Shown here: positions 8,789 to 17,245 of the stretch, in pieces
Position numbering within the stretch: the first letter of the stretch is position 1
Layout: every line of letters starts with the position of its first letter
From: an uncultured Alphaproteobacteria bacterium
GTDB lineage: Bacteria; Pseudomonadota; Alphaproteobacteria; UBA6615
Assembly (NCBI GenBank): GCA_943787745.1
Contig: CALSNJ010000003.1
Location: 278,614 to 342,613, forward strand
Direction of reading: 5' to 3'
Length of the DNA: 64,000 bases
Made by a program: the position numbers and the translations under genes
The notes under the pieces: generated by a model
Databases searched by the model: none
Told to the model about the DNA's origin: nothing
What the model saw: only the letters and a program-made list of their open reading frames with translations

Positions 8789-8919
8789 GTCACTCCAACC
8801 AACGTCTAATAGACCCAACGACTGCACTCGGGTTGATTGGGGTCAGGAGGATGCAGTTCAGGATGACCTGGGCAGCATGCGTTCCTCCGTTCCCCCGACC
8901 CTTCAACAGGGTTATTTAT

Positions 8920-8950
8920 GTGCAGGGCCTATGCCCTGCACATTTTTTTT
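8920..8950 (+). terminator. Rho-independent terminator after the coxMSL-ridA-kinase operon
   Basis: A perfect 9-bp inverted repeat, GTGCAGGGC and GCCCTGCAC, encloses a 4-base CTAT loop and is followed by A and eight T. It lies about 130 bases after the kinase stop and upstream of the sensor kinase gene, isolating the two transcription units. Confidence 0.93.
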
Positions 8951-9007
8951 GCTTGCGCATGCTAGGTTCGTGGAAAGGGCACCATTGAACCCGGGAAACT
9001 TCTGGAC

Positions 9008-12000
9008 GTGCTGAACCACTGGACGATCCTCGCCGCGTCGCTCGGCTATATCGGAATCCTGTTTGCGATCGCCTCCTGGGGGGACCGCAAGGCCGAACGC
9101 CTTGGCACCCGCAAGCGCGCCAAGCCTGTGGTTTATGCGCTTTCGCTCGCGGTCTACTGCACGTCCTGGACCTTCTACGGCAGTGTCGGACTGGCCTCGA
9201 CCTCGGGCTATGATTTTATTCCGGTTTATCTCGGTCCGATCCTGTTGTTCACCCTGGGCTACTTCGTGCTGCGCAAGATCGTGCGTATCGGCAAGGCCGA
9301 GAACATCACCACGATTGCCGACTTTATTGCGGCACGGTTCGGCAAGAGCCAGTCGCTCGCCGCCGTTGTGACGCTGTTTGTTGTGGTCGGCATCCTTCCC
9401 TATATCGCGCTGCAGCTGAAGGCGGTCTCGACCAGCTTCGTCGTCCTGACCAGCTATCCCGATATCATCATGCCCGCCGGTGTGGCGGGAACGCCATGGT
9501 GGAGCGACACCGCGCTGGTGGTGGCACTGCTGATGGCGACCTTTGCGATTGTGTTTGGCACGCGGAACGTCGATGCCACCGAACATCATGAAGGTATGAT
9601 GCTGGCGATCGCATTTGAATCGATCGTCAAGCTGGTAACGTTTCTCGCGGCGGGAATTTTTGTCACCTATTTCATGTTTGCCGGCTTCGGAGACCTGGCC
9701 GAGCGGGCCGCCGCGGTTCCTGAAATAGCTGACCGCTTTGCCGTGGATATTCACGCCTCGACCTGGGTAACGATCAGCTTGCTCTCATTGATCGCGATCA
9801 TCTGCCTGCCGCGCCAGTTCCACGTCGCGGTGGTGGAAAACGCTGATGAGCGCGAACTCAAGCGGGCGGCCTGGATTTTCCCGGGCTACCTGATCGCCAT
9901 CAATATCTTTGTGATCCCGATTGCGGTGGCGGGGTTGTTGTTGTTCTCGGGCCGGGGGGTTGATGCGGATACCTTTGTTCTGGCCTTGCCGATGCTCGCG
10001 CAGCAGGAAACGCTGACTTTGCTGGTGTTTATAGGGGGGCTCTCGGCGGCCACAGGCATGGTGATTGTCGCAACCGTCGCACTCGCGACGATGGTGTCCA
10101 ACGATGTGTTCACACCGCTGTTCCTTCGTTACTGGCGTGGCGGCCAGAACCGCGATGGCGACGTGGGGGCAACTTTGCTCAACATTCGCCGTTTTACGAT
10201 GATTTCCATCCTGCTACTCGCATTCGCCTATTACCGGGTCGCGGGAGAAGGACAGGCGCTGGCTTCGATTGGTTTGATTTCTTTTGCCGGAGTCGCGCAG
10301 TTTGCGCCTGCAATTTTTGGCGGGATATTCTGGGCCCGGGCCTCACGTCTCGGGGCGTTGGGGGGTATTCTGGCTGGCGGATTTGTCTGGGCCTATACGC
10401 TTTTGCTGCCGACCTTCGCCGCGAGTCTGTGGTTTCCGGATGCGCTTTTGTCCACCGGCCCGGCTGGGATGTCATTTCTGCATCCGCAAGCGCTGTTCGG
10501 AATCGAATTCGGTGATCCGTTGACTCATGGGGTGTTTTGGAGCCTCAGCGCGAACACACTCCTCTTTGTTGTGCTTTCACTGTTCAGTCGTCCAAGCATG
10601 CTCGAACGTGGTCAGGCGCGCGCCTTTGTCGAGGTGATGGCCGCCGACCCGGCGACCCGCCCCCGCACCATGAGCGGCACGCTGGCGGTACGTGATCTGG
10701 CAAACCTTGTTGGGCGCTATCTCGGTACGACAACGGCCGAGCGCGCCTTTGCGCAGTATCTTGAGGAACGCGATTCCGGTCTGGACCTTGATGATCCGGT
10801 GGATGCGGGTGCCTTACGATTTGCTGAACGACTGCTGGCCAGCGCCATCGGTGCATCTTCGGCGCGCTTGGTGATTGCGCTCTCGATGGAACGCGACGAC
10901 ATCGATATGCAAAGTGCAATGTTGCTGCTCGACGATGCCAGCGCGGCGATTCAGTACAACCGTGAACTTCTCCAGACGACGATGGAAAATCTGCGTCAGG
11001 GCATTGCGATCTTTGATGAGAATCTGCGTCTGGCCTGGATGAATGAGCGTTTCCGGGATTATCTGGGTTTGCCGGATATGAATGGACGGGTCGGTGTGCC
11101 GGTGGAGGACATTATCCGGCACAGCGCCGAACATGGAGAGTACGGCCCTGGTGAAGTCGAAACGATCGTCAATGATCTGCTGACCCATTATCGCCAACAT
11201 GAACCCGCGATCTATGAGCGTCGCCTGGAGGATGGCACGGTGCTGGAAGTTCGCACCAGTCCGATGCCGGCCGGTGGTGTTGCGGTTTCCCTGATGGATG
11301 TGACCGATCGGGTGCGCGCGTCACTTGAGCTCGAAGAAGCCAAGCGCGATCTGGAGGTCCGGGTTGATGAGCGCACACGGGACCTGATGGGGTTGAACGA
11401 ACAATTGCGCCGCGCCTCGGATGCCGCCCAGCAAGCCAATCTCGGCAAGACCCGCTTTCTGGCAGCGGCGAGTCATGACTTGTTGCAGCCCCTCAACGCA
11501 GCGCGTCTGTTCCTGTCTTCTCTTTCCGAACGAGAACTGAACCGGGAGAACAACGAGCTGGTTGGGCGGGTCGATACGTCACTGCGTGCGGTGGAGGATT
11601 TGCTGGCGGGGTTGCTGGATATTTCCAAACTCGATGCCGGGGGTGTCGATCCTCAGATCGAGGATTTCCCGGTGGATGAGTTGCTGCAGGCGCTTGGCAC
11701 CGAGTTCGCTGCGGTGGCCGAGGATCGCGCGATTGAACTTCGGGTGGTGGCATCCGAAATTTTTGTGCGTTCTGACCGGCGACTACTCCGGCGTATCCTG
11801 CAGAACCTGCTTTCGAATGCTCTGCGGTATACCCCGGCAGGTGGTCGTGTCTTGATTGGTGTGCGCGGCGGCGGGGACCGCATGAAAATTGAAGTTCGTG
11901 ATACCGGACCGGGCATTCCTGACGATATGCGGGATGCTGTGTTTCAGGAGTTTCATCGGCTGCCGCAAACCGAGGATCAGGTTCAGGGGCTCGGTCTGGG

Positions 12001-12556
12001 GCTTGCGATTGTGGAACGTATCGCACGCATGCTCGGACATGTGATCGCGTTGCGGACCGAAGACGGGCAAGGCTGTGTGTTCTCTGTCTCTGTTCCGCGC
12101 GGGACTGCCGCGGCGGCGGTTGAAGAGCCGCGCCCGATACCAGCATTCTCGGATGGAGGGCTGGCCAATGCTGTCATTCTTTGCATCGATGACAATGCCG
12201 ATGTGCGCGATGGTATGCGGGCCCTGCTTGGGGGCTGGGATTGCGATGTGCGAACGGCCGCTGCGGGCGAAGAATGGCGACGTGCGATGCGGGATGACGC
12301 GCCCGATCTGATCGTCGCGGACTACCATCTCGGTGCGGGGGAGCATGGCCCCGACGTTGTGACTGAAATTTGCGGGGTATTTGAGCGGGTGATCCCGGCG
12401 ATTATCGTGACGGCTGACCCTTCGGAAAGCCTACGTGAGGAAGCCGCGCGGCGTGGCCACATCGTTCTTTCAAAACCTGTGAAACCTGCTGCGTTGCGCG
12501 CCTTGATGACACGGATGCTGGCCCAGCGGGCCGCCGCACGTCAGTCCGTTTCGTAA
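9008..12556 (+). CDS. Hybrid sensor histidine kinase with sodium:solute symporter-like sensor, PAS, HisKA-HATPase and receiver domains
   Basis: The 1182-residue protein starts with about 13 membrane segments of the SSS/PutP family (residues about 1-530), followed by a PAS-like segment near residue 650 (TTMENLRQGIAIFDENLRLAW), a coiled-coil linker, an H-box with H823 (AAASHDLLQPLNAARL), an N-box (LQNLLSNALRYTP), G-boxes (DTGPGIPDD and GLGLGLAIVERI), and a C-terminal receiver with phospho-acceptor D1105 (IVADYHL) and Lys in LSKPVKP. This architecture resembles CbrA-type and related SSS-kinases that couple solute sensing to metabolic control. GTG start at 9008. The convergent NarL-type regulator is a likely partner. 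Confidence 0.9.
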   Translation: MLNHWTILAASLGYIGILFAIASWGDRKAERLGTRKRAKPVVYALSLAVYCTSWTFYGSVGLASTSGYDFIPVYLGPILLFTLGYFVLRKIVRIGKAENITTIADFIAARFGKSQSLAAVVTLFVVVGILPYIALQLKAVSTSFVVLTSYPDIIMPAGVAGTPWWSDTALVVALLMATFAIVFGTRNVDATEHHEGMMLAIAFESIVKLVTFLAAGIFVTYFMFAGFGDLAERAAAVPEIADRFAVDIHASTWVTISLLSLIAIICLPRQFHVAVVENADERELKRAAWIFPGYLIAINIFVIPIAVAGLLLFSGRGVDADTFVLALPMLAQQETLTLLVFIGGLSAATGMVIVATVALATMVSNDVFTPLFLRYWRGGQNRDGDVGATLLNIRRFTMISILLLAFAYYRVAGEGQALASIGLISFAGVAQFAPAIFGGIFWARASRLGALGGILAGGFVWAYTLLLPTFAASLWFPDALLSTGPAGMSFLHPQALFGIEFGDPLTHGVFWSLSANTLLFVVLSLFSRPSMLERGQARAFVEVMAADPATRPRTMSGTLAVRDLANLVGRYLGTTTAERAFAQYLEERDSGLDLDDPVDAGALRFAERLLASAIGASSARLVIALSMERDDIDMQSAMLLLDDASAAIQYNRELLQTTMENLRQGIAIFDENLRLAWMNERFRDYLGLPDMNGRVGVPVEDIIRHSAEHGEYGPGEVETIVNDLLTHYRQHEPAIYERRLEDGTVLEVRTSPMPAGGVAVSLMDVTDRVRASLELEEAKRDLEVRVDERTRDLMGLNEQLRRASDAAQQANLGKTRFLAAASHDLLQPLNAARLFLSSLSERELNRENNELVGRVDTSLRAVEDLLAGLLDISKLDAGGVDPQIEDFPVDELLQALGTEFAAVAEDRAIELRVVASEIFVRSDRRLLRRILQNLLSNALRYTPAGGRVLIGVRGGGDRMKIEVRDTGPGIPDDMRDAVFQEFHRLPQTEDQVQGLGLGLAIVERIARMLGHVIALRTEDGQGCVFSVSVPRGTAAAAVEEPRPIPAFSDGGLANAVILCIDDNADVRDGMRALLGGWDCDVRTAAAGEEWRRAMRDDAPDLIVADYHLGAGEHGPDVVTEICGVFERVIPAIIVTADPSESLREEAARRGHIVLSKPVKPAALRALMTRMLAQRAAARQSVS

Positions 12557-12561
12557 GCGTT

Positions 12562-13227
12562 CTAGGAAGGTATGCCGCGCGCCGGGTCGTCGACGTTCAG
12601 CTGTCCAGCCAGGATCACGGCCTGGGTGCGACTGTTGACGTCGAGCTTCTGCAGAATTGCCGAAACGTGGGATTTCACTGTGGCTTCGGAGATGTCCAGA
12701 TCATAGGCGATCTGCTTGTTCAGTTTGCCTTCTGACAACATCCCGAGCACGCGCAGCTGCTGCGGTGTCAGGGTCGCCAGACGGCCGGCGAGTACGGCGT
12801 CTTCTGCTGCCGTTTCAGGCACCTCATCCATGTTGCCGGGAAGCCAGGAATTTCCGGCCAAAATTTCACGAACAGCATTGCGGATTTCATCCATCGGCGC
12901 AGATTTTGGGATGAATCCCGAAGCGCCGTAATCGATAGCCTGTCGCATGATCCGCGGATCGGTGGTTGCCGATATCATGGCAACCGGGGTCTCGGGAAAC
13001 TGCGATCGCAGATAGGCGAGGCCGGTGAAGCCACGCATGCCGGGCATGTGCAGGTCGAGCAGCACCAGGTCAGTTGTGCCGAGGTCACGAATTGCGGTTT
13101 CTGCTTCGGCAAGACTGGCGGCCTCGTGGAATACGGCGTCGGCCATATCCTGCGCGATCGTCTGCCGCAGGGCATCACGTACAAGCGGATGATCATCCGC
13201 GATCACAATGACAGCGTTGGCGCTCAA
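12562..13227 (-). CDS. NarL/FixJ-family response regulator (receiver + LuxR HTH)
   Basis: About 221 residues: a receiver domain with acidic pair DD (IADDHPLVRDAL), phospho-acceptor Asp in VLLDLHMPGM and Lys in GFIPKSAP, and a LuxR-type HTH near the C terminus (LTPQQLRVLGMLSEG then ISEATVKSHVSAILQKLDV). The frame is open upstream without homology; a TTG at 13227, preceded by a GGGGCAGGA stretch, puts the start directly before the receiver. A longer form cannot be excluded. Its end is 6 bases from the convergent hybrid kinase, a typical sensor-regulator arrangement. Confidence 0.85.
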   Translation of the reverse strand: MSANAVIVIADDHPLVRDALRQTIAQDMADAVFHEAASLAEAETAIRDLGTTDLVLLDLHMPGMRGFTGLAYLRSQFPETPVAMISATTDPRIMRQAIDYGASGFIPKSAPMDEIRNAVREILAGNSWLPGNMDEVPETAAEDAVLAGRLATLTPQQLRVLGMLSEGKLNKQIAYDLDISEATVKSHVSAILQKLDVNSRTQAVILAGQLNVDDPARGIPS

Positions 13228-13315
13228 AGCTGGATCCTGCCCCCGGTTCGGTACTCTTTTTCTTTGGAGTATGCCCCGGATCGTGTGGGGCGTCCAACGG
13301 CGAGTCAGCAATCCG

Positions 13316-14734
13316 TCAGGCAGCAGAGTCCAGTGTGTTATGGGCATCCCGCGCGATGCTGGCATAGAAGTTCTCACGCAGGCCCGTGGCGTTCACCTCG
13401 CACATGGAATGCAGTTTTCCGTTGATGGCGACCTGAAAGACGCAATGGGCGAGGCGCTCCTGCCCGATCGGGCTTGCCAGTTCTTCGGGTCCCATAAAGT
13501 GATGGGCGGTGATCGCAAAACGATGCACCTGCGCGCGGCCGCAGAGAATTCTGGCCGCGAGTGTGATCGGGTGTTCGGGGGAAAGCCGTTTCAGCCAACC
13601 CCAAGCCGCGCGTGGAAGCTGCCACAGGAACAGGCCCGGCTTGCGGACAAACATGCCCGCCAGACGCGCAAAAGCTTCGGCGGGCCGGTCGGGCCGAAAC
13701 GTTGTCCCGGCGAAATTTTCAAAGATTGTGTCCAGCAACACACGGTCGGCGGGAGAACTTTCGGGACTGACGGGAACGAACTTACCCGGCGCGTCACCGT
13801 CGCGGATTGTCGCCCCAATGACAAAGCGCGAACAATCCGGGTGTCCCATTAGCCACTGGTTTTCGGTGACCCGTCCGGCATTGCTGGCTTCGATGTGCAG
13901 GCCGCGTTCGATTTTATTCCAAAGCGTACTGGCGTCGATCTGGCCGATCCCGTCTACGGTGCGTCCGACCGGGGCGACGGGTAGCAGCGCGACCATGCGG
14001 AACACATCGGCATTGTTCTGTGCAAAACGAATGATGTCGGCGACTTCGGGCAGATTGTCGGCGGTGACTGTCACCGTGGACGCCACCCGCAGAGTGTGGC
14101 CGGTCTGCTTGCGAACATGACGGACCATGTCGGCAAAGCGCGCCCGCAAGGGCATCAGATCGGCTTCGGTGTCGGCATATTTGAAATTCTTGTCGCGCCG
14201 TCCGCGCTGGGTTGTGTCGATATGCAGGCTGACTTCCTCCAGCCCGCCTTCGGTGATCAGCCGGGCGAGAAGTCCCGGGTCCCGCAGGAAGCTGTCCCCA
14301 TGGGTCATCAGCATGGGGATCAGTTCGATCTGGCGCGCGTAACGCAGGATTTCGATCACCTCATCGGTGTCGCGCAATGTGACCTCGCCATCGGTCAGTT
14401 GCACATTTCCCCATGGCCCGAGATGTTCGCGCAGCACATCAAGCTGGGCGGTCACCGCCGCGACGGGCAGTGCGGGCGTGGTGTTGGCGGTGTCGTTCAG
14501 GTAGCAGCCCCGGCAGGCAAAATCACAGCGTGGCATGACGCCGATGGTCGCCCCGCAGCCTTCTTCGTGACGGCCAAACATCTGGTTGGCGGTGCGAAAT
14601 TTCGGGTCGATTTTGGCCCAGGCCATGTCCAGCGCAGCTTGCGCATCGGCGGGAACCGGCGCGCGGAAAAGTCGCCACAGATTGTGCAGTCGCAGCTTTG
14701 GAGAATGAGAGGAAGTCGTTCCGAAACGCGCCAT
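13316..14734 (-). CDS. Radical SAM protein of unknown function
   Basis: The 472-residue protein has a radical SAM cluster motif C70-x3-C74-x2-C77 (PRCDFACRGCYLND), followed by QLTDGEVTLRD (a GGEPT-like motif) and further barrel strands (EEVSLHIDTTQRG, LRVASTVTVTADN). The N-terminal HEEGCGATIGVMP precedes the motif. The C-terminal third has AITAHHFMGPEEL and HCVFQVAINGKLHSMCEVNA, with two Cys, but no clear SPASM or TRAM domain. It stands alone between the response regulator and a YciI gene. The substrate cannot be inferred from context. Confidence 0.8.
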   Translation of the reverse strand: MARFGTTSSHSPKLRLHNLWRLFRAPVPADAQAALDMAWAKIDPKFRTANQMFGRHEEGCGATIGVMPRCDFACRGCYLNDTANTTPALPVAAVTAQLDVLREHLGPWGNVQLTDGEVTLRDTDEVIEILRYARQIELIPMLMTHGDSFLRDPGLLARLITEGGLEEVSLHIDTTQRGRRDKNFKYADTEADLMPLRARFADMVRHVRKQTGHTLRVASTVTVTADNLPEVADIIRFAQNNADVFRMVALLPVAPVGRTVDGIGQIDASTLWNKIERGLHIEASNAGRVTENQWLMGHPDCSRFVIGATIRDGDAPGKFVPVSPESSPADRVLLDTIFENFAGTTFRPDRPAEAFARLAGMFVRKPGLFLWQLPRAAWGWLKRLSPEHPITLAARILCGRAQVHRFAITAHHFMGPEELASPIGQERLAHCVFQVAINGKLHSMCEVNATGLRENFYASIARDAHNTLDSAA

Positions 14735-14794
14735 CGTGTTTTTGTTCTGCCCGTTGAGAGGCCCAGAAACTGGGCTTGGCTGGGCAAAACAGTA

Positions 14795-14815
14795 ACGGCC
14801 GCACAGGGCGGCCGT
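14795..14815 (-). terminator. GC-rich hairpin, possible terminator of the YciI gene
   Basis: An 8-bp perfect inverted repeat (ACGGCCGC and GCGGCCGT, 5-base loop) lies downstream of the YciI gene stop on the minus strand and is followed by TACTGTTTT in that direction. The T-tract is short and interrupted, so this is a weak call. A second small hairpin (GCCCAG, AAA, CTGGGC) sits at 14761-14775, in the leader of the radical SAM gene. Confidence 0.4.
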
Positions 14816-14860
14816 GACTCAACTTATTGTGTGGCAACGTGATGTGTCTCCACCCGGCAC

Positions 14861-14935
14861 GTCATACGCGGACTTGATCCGCGTATCTCTTGCACGCTCG
14901 CCTGAGATTGCCGGGTCAGGCCCGGCAATGACGAC
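14861..14935. repeat. Dispersed palindromic repeat, GTCAT...ATGAC type
   Basis: Two inverted elements lie back to back: GTCATACGCGGACTTGATC with its own dyad, and GCCGGGTCAGGCCCGGCAATGACGAC. Similar strings recur at 16391, 28671, 29612, 53443 and 55303 in this window, always between genes. Confidence 0.8.
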
Positions 14936-14960
14936 AAGAGGACGTGGCCACCCGCGCGAT

Positions 14961-15659
14961 CTACCCGAGTGTATTGCCATAGCGCCATCGCTCGATGGAG
15001 ACATCCGCGAACACGCCACCATAGTTGAGCGGCTCGCCTTTCCAGAATTCCTCGCAGGCTTCCAGATCGGGATATTCCATGATCATGAAGGAGCCGATCA
15101 TCTGAACGCCGTCATCATCGAACATCGGTCCGCGCGCCACATAGCGGTCCATCACCGAGGCCTGATACTTGTGGTGGGCATCGGCGACAGCGTCGCGGCA
15201 TTCCTTGGCTTCGGGTCCGTCAACGGCTGTGATCGCGAATTGCTGCCAGCCTTCGGTGCGCGGGAAGGTGTTCCAGCGCAAATCCATGGAGGACGACCAG
15301 CGGGTCACCGACGTGCTCGCGAACGCGCCCGCCTTGGCGTAGCCGTCGGCGGCGATCCAGGCTTCGGCGGCGGCCTTGTCCGGGGCATCGATCATCGCCA
15401 TCGCGCCGCGCGGCGTTTTGCCGTCGGCCTTGAGCAGCGGGCCGGTGAAGCGAATCTGGTCCTGGGTGCTCCGCAGATGGGCCTGATGGCCTTCCATCCC
15501 GGCCTCGCGCAGCTCCAGCCCGCCTTCGGTCTTGAAATATCCCTTGCAGATCCAGCTCGGGCTTTTGGTTTTGTAGTATTCCGCCAGCTCCTCTTTTGAG
15601 AGGCCGTAGCGTGGGTCGCCGGGCAGGGCACCGGAAGGATTGTTGGGATCATCAGCCAT
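14961..15659 (-). CDS. YciI-like (YCII-related domain) protein
   Basis: The 232-residue protein contains two YCII-like segments, judged from FTGPLLKADGKTPRGAMAMID and a repeat-like MFDDDGVQMIGSFMIMEYPDLEACEEF, each showing the G(P)L...D/G...G pattern and an acidic DxxxAxxxW/F end. The family is small alpha-beta barrel proteins that may be enzymes of dechlorination or isomerase type; most are uncharacterised. The start at MADDPNNPSG fits the family. It is transcribed away from the cupin gene; the shared upstream region is about 190 bases. Confidence 0.75.
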   Translation of the reverse strand: MADDPNNPSGALPGDPRYGLSKEELAEYYKTKSPSWICKGYFKTEGGLELREAGMEGHQAHLRSTQDQIRFTGPLLKADGKTPRGAMAMIDAPDKAAAEAWIAADGYAKAGAFASTSVTRWSSSMDLRWNTFPRTEGWQQFAITAVDGPEAKECRDAVADAHHKYQASVMDRYVARGPMFDDDGVQMIGSFMIMEYPDLEACEEFWKGEPLNYGGVFADVSIERWRYGNTLG

Positions 15660-15848
15660 GGTCGTGTCCTCACAGATTATGGGTCTTTGTTGACCCTATC
15701 GTCGCGGCCTCGGCGTCTGCGCGCAACCCCCGCTGACGGAACGACAGTGCTGCATGATTTTCAGGGCTTGCCGCTCCCCCCAACGGATGAATTCCCCCGG
15801 TTATAGATTCCCGGTTAAGCTGTGGTCCAACATTCAGGAGGACCTGTC

Positions 15849-16373
15849 ATGACACGTCGATTCCGCCGCGTGGTTACCGGCCACAATGCTGAGGGCAAAT
15901 CCATCATCTGGCGGGACGGTCCGTCGCCCCAGGTGCTCGAACCGCTGCCTCAGCTCACCCTGCACGAACTCTGGGAAACCACAGCGCCTGCCGTAAACAC
16001 CGGCGAAACCGACACCGCGATCCGCGAAAACTCCATCGAGCCCCATGATCCCAACGGCGCGATCTTCCGCATCGTGGATTTCCCGCCCGACGAGGTCTGG
16101 AAAGACGCCGATGTGGGTGCCGCCTTCAGCGAGATGGGCAGCGGGGATGCCCATGATGACGATGCTGAAACCGCGGGCATGCACGAAACCCAGACCACCG
16201 ATTTCGCCATCGTACTCAACGGCGAAATCTGGGCCGTGATGGAAGAGGGCGAGACCATGCTTTCGGCCGGCGACGTCCTGGTCCAGCGCGGCACCAACCA
16301 CGCCTGGTCCAACCGCTCCAACGAACACGCCGCAGTCGCCTTTGTGCTGATTGGCGCGGAACCGAGAGGGTAA
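15849..16373 (+). CDS. Cupin domain-containing protein
   Basis: The 174-residue protein has a single C-terminal cupin: MHETQTTDFAIVLNGEIWAVMEEGETMLSAGDVLVQRGTNHAW, matching motif 1 (HxxxxxxxxVxxGE) and motif 2 (GDxxxxxxxxxHxw) in part. The N-terminal half (ENSIEPHDPNGAIFRIVDFPPDE) is typical of a group annotated as cupin oxygenase-like or regulators of aromatic catabolism. An AGGAGG site precedes the ATG. The function is unknown; the cluster with VOC and amidohydrolase genes suggests small-molecule catabolism. Confidence 0.85.
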   Translation: MTRRFRRVVTGHNAEGKSIIWRDGPSPQVLEPLPQLTLHELWETTAPAVNTGETDTAIRENSIEPHDPNGAIFRIVDFPPDEVWKDADVGAAFSEMGSGDAHDDDAETAGMHETQTTDFAIVLNGEIWAVMEEGETMLSAGDVLVQRGTNHAWSNRSNEHAAVAFVLIGAEPRG

Positions 16374-16390
16374 GCGGAGTTAACCCAATC

Positions 16391-16486
16391 CGTCATGCCC
16401 GGACTTGATCCGGGCATCCACGTCCATCCATTCTCCGGTCACCGTGGGGAAACACCGACGTGGATGGCCGGATCAGGCCATGACAG
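16391..16486. repeat. Dispersed palindromic repeat, CGTCATGCCCGGACTTGATC type
   Basis: The element starts CGTCATGCCCGGACTTGATC with the dyad GCCCGGACTTGATCCGGGC and ends GGCCGGATCAGGCCATGACAG, the inverted form. It fills the gap between the cupin gene and the next repeat. Confidence 0.85.
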
Positions 16487-16501
16487 AATATATGTAGAAG
16501 C

Positions 16502-16569
16502 CCTCATGCTGAGCTTGTCGAAGTATGAGGGCCTGAGAGATCGTCCTTCGTCAGGCTCAGGACGAGGAA
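16502..16569. repeat. Palindromic repeat of the CCTCATGCTGAGCTTGTCGA type
   Basis: The first part, CCTCATGCTGAGC through TATGAGG, forms a stem and is followed by CCTTCGTCAGGCTCAGGACG. This two-part intergenic repeat is widespread in Alphaproteobacteria. It ends about 20 bases before the VOC gene. Confidence 0.85.
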
Positions 16570-16588
16570 CCTAGTCCGGAGAGAATCC

Positions 16589-16981
16589 ATGTCCGCCAAA
16601 CTTCGCCATGTCGCCCTGTCCGTGCCCGACCCGGAAAAAGCCGCCACCTTCTATGAGAAGGCGCTGGGCATGACCCGGGTGGGGGAGAACGACCATCCCG
16701 GCGCAACGGCGATCTATCTGACCGATGGCGTGATGAACGTGGCGCTGCTGCGCTACAAGACAGAGGAAGCTGCGGGCGGTGACCCGGACAAGTTCGGCGT
16801 TCACCATTTCGGCTTCGTCGTCGATGACCCGGAAGCCGCCGGTGCCGAAATCGAAGCCGCGGGCGGCAACTGGCTGATGGGCGAAGCCAAGGACGCAGGC
16901 GCCTTCTACGAAATCAAATACAGAGACCCGGACGGCCAGCTCTTCGACATCAACGAAGGTGGCTGGAAGACGGAAGTCTGA
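16589..16981 (+). CDS. VOC family protein (glyoxalase/bleomycin resistance/dioxygenase superfamily)
   Basis: The 130-residue protein has the paired beta-alpha-beta-beta-beta repeats of the VOC fold: LRHVALSVPDPEKAATFYEKALGM at the start and FGVHHFGFVVDDPEAAGAEIEAAGG in the second half, ending in FYEIKYRDPDGQLFDI. Putative metal ligands are H7 or H8 region, H72-H73 and the Glu/Asp in the last strand. It could be a lyase or dioxygenase of small substrates; the sequence alone does not tell. A ribosome site (GGAGAGAAT) precedes the ATG. Confidence 0.88.
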   Translation: MSAKLRHVALSVPDPEKAATFYEKALGMTRVGENDHPGATAIYLTDGVMNVALLRYKTEEAAGGDPDKFGVHHFGFVVDDPEAAGAEIEAAGGNWLMGEAKDAGAFYEIKYRDPDGQLFDINEGGWKTEV

Positions 16982-17040
16982 GGCCGGCGTCCGAGCCGGG
17001 CCACGCCTTTAAGTTTGGTTTCCATCTGAGTCTGTTATGG

Positions 17041-17120
17041 CGCGCGAAGCAATCCAGTGGATGTACTGCGTGCGGGGTCGTTCCGGAATGCCACGGCCTC
17101 TTCAGCCCCTCGCAATGACG
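17041..17120. repeat. Palindromic repeat of the GCGAAGCAATCCAG...CGCAATGACG type
   Basis: The left end reads GCGCGAAGCAATCCAGTGGA and the right end CCCCTCGCAATGACGTGG. This is the same family as the fuller copy at 18637-18730. Both flank the amidohydrolase gene. Confidence 0.75.
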
Positions 17121-17245
17121 TGGAGGGGTGGTCGAAGGCGTCGCAAATCCGGTTCGTCCGTCGAACGCCGCCCCATTTCCTTCGATGGCATCGCCGGGCT
17201 AATCTCCGGCCAACAACTACAACATTCCTACCGGGGAGAAGCGTG

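Noticed and set aside
8912..9754. A 280-codon open frame on the minus strand
   Set aside because: It is antisense to the kinase N-terminal membrane domain and runs over a terminator.
13316..14734. Radical SAM gene as the ArsS-type selenodomain partner of the transferases at 20.0-21.4 kb
   Set aside because: Its Cys motif surroundings and C-terminal part do not match that family, and it is 5 kb away on the other strand.
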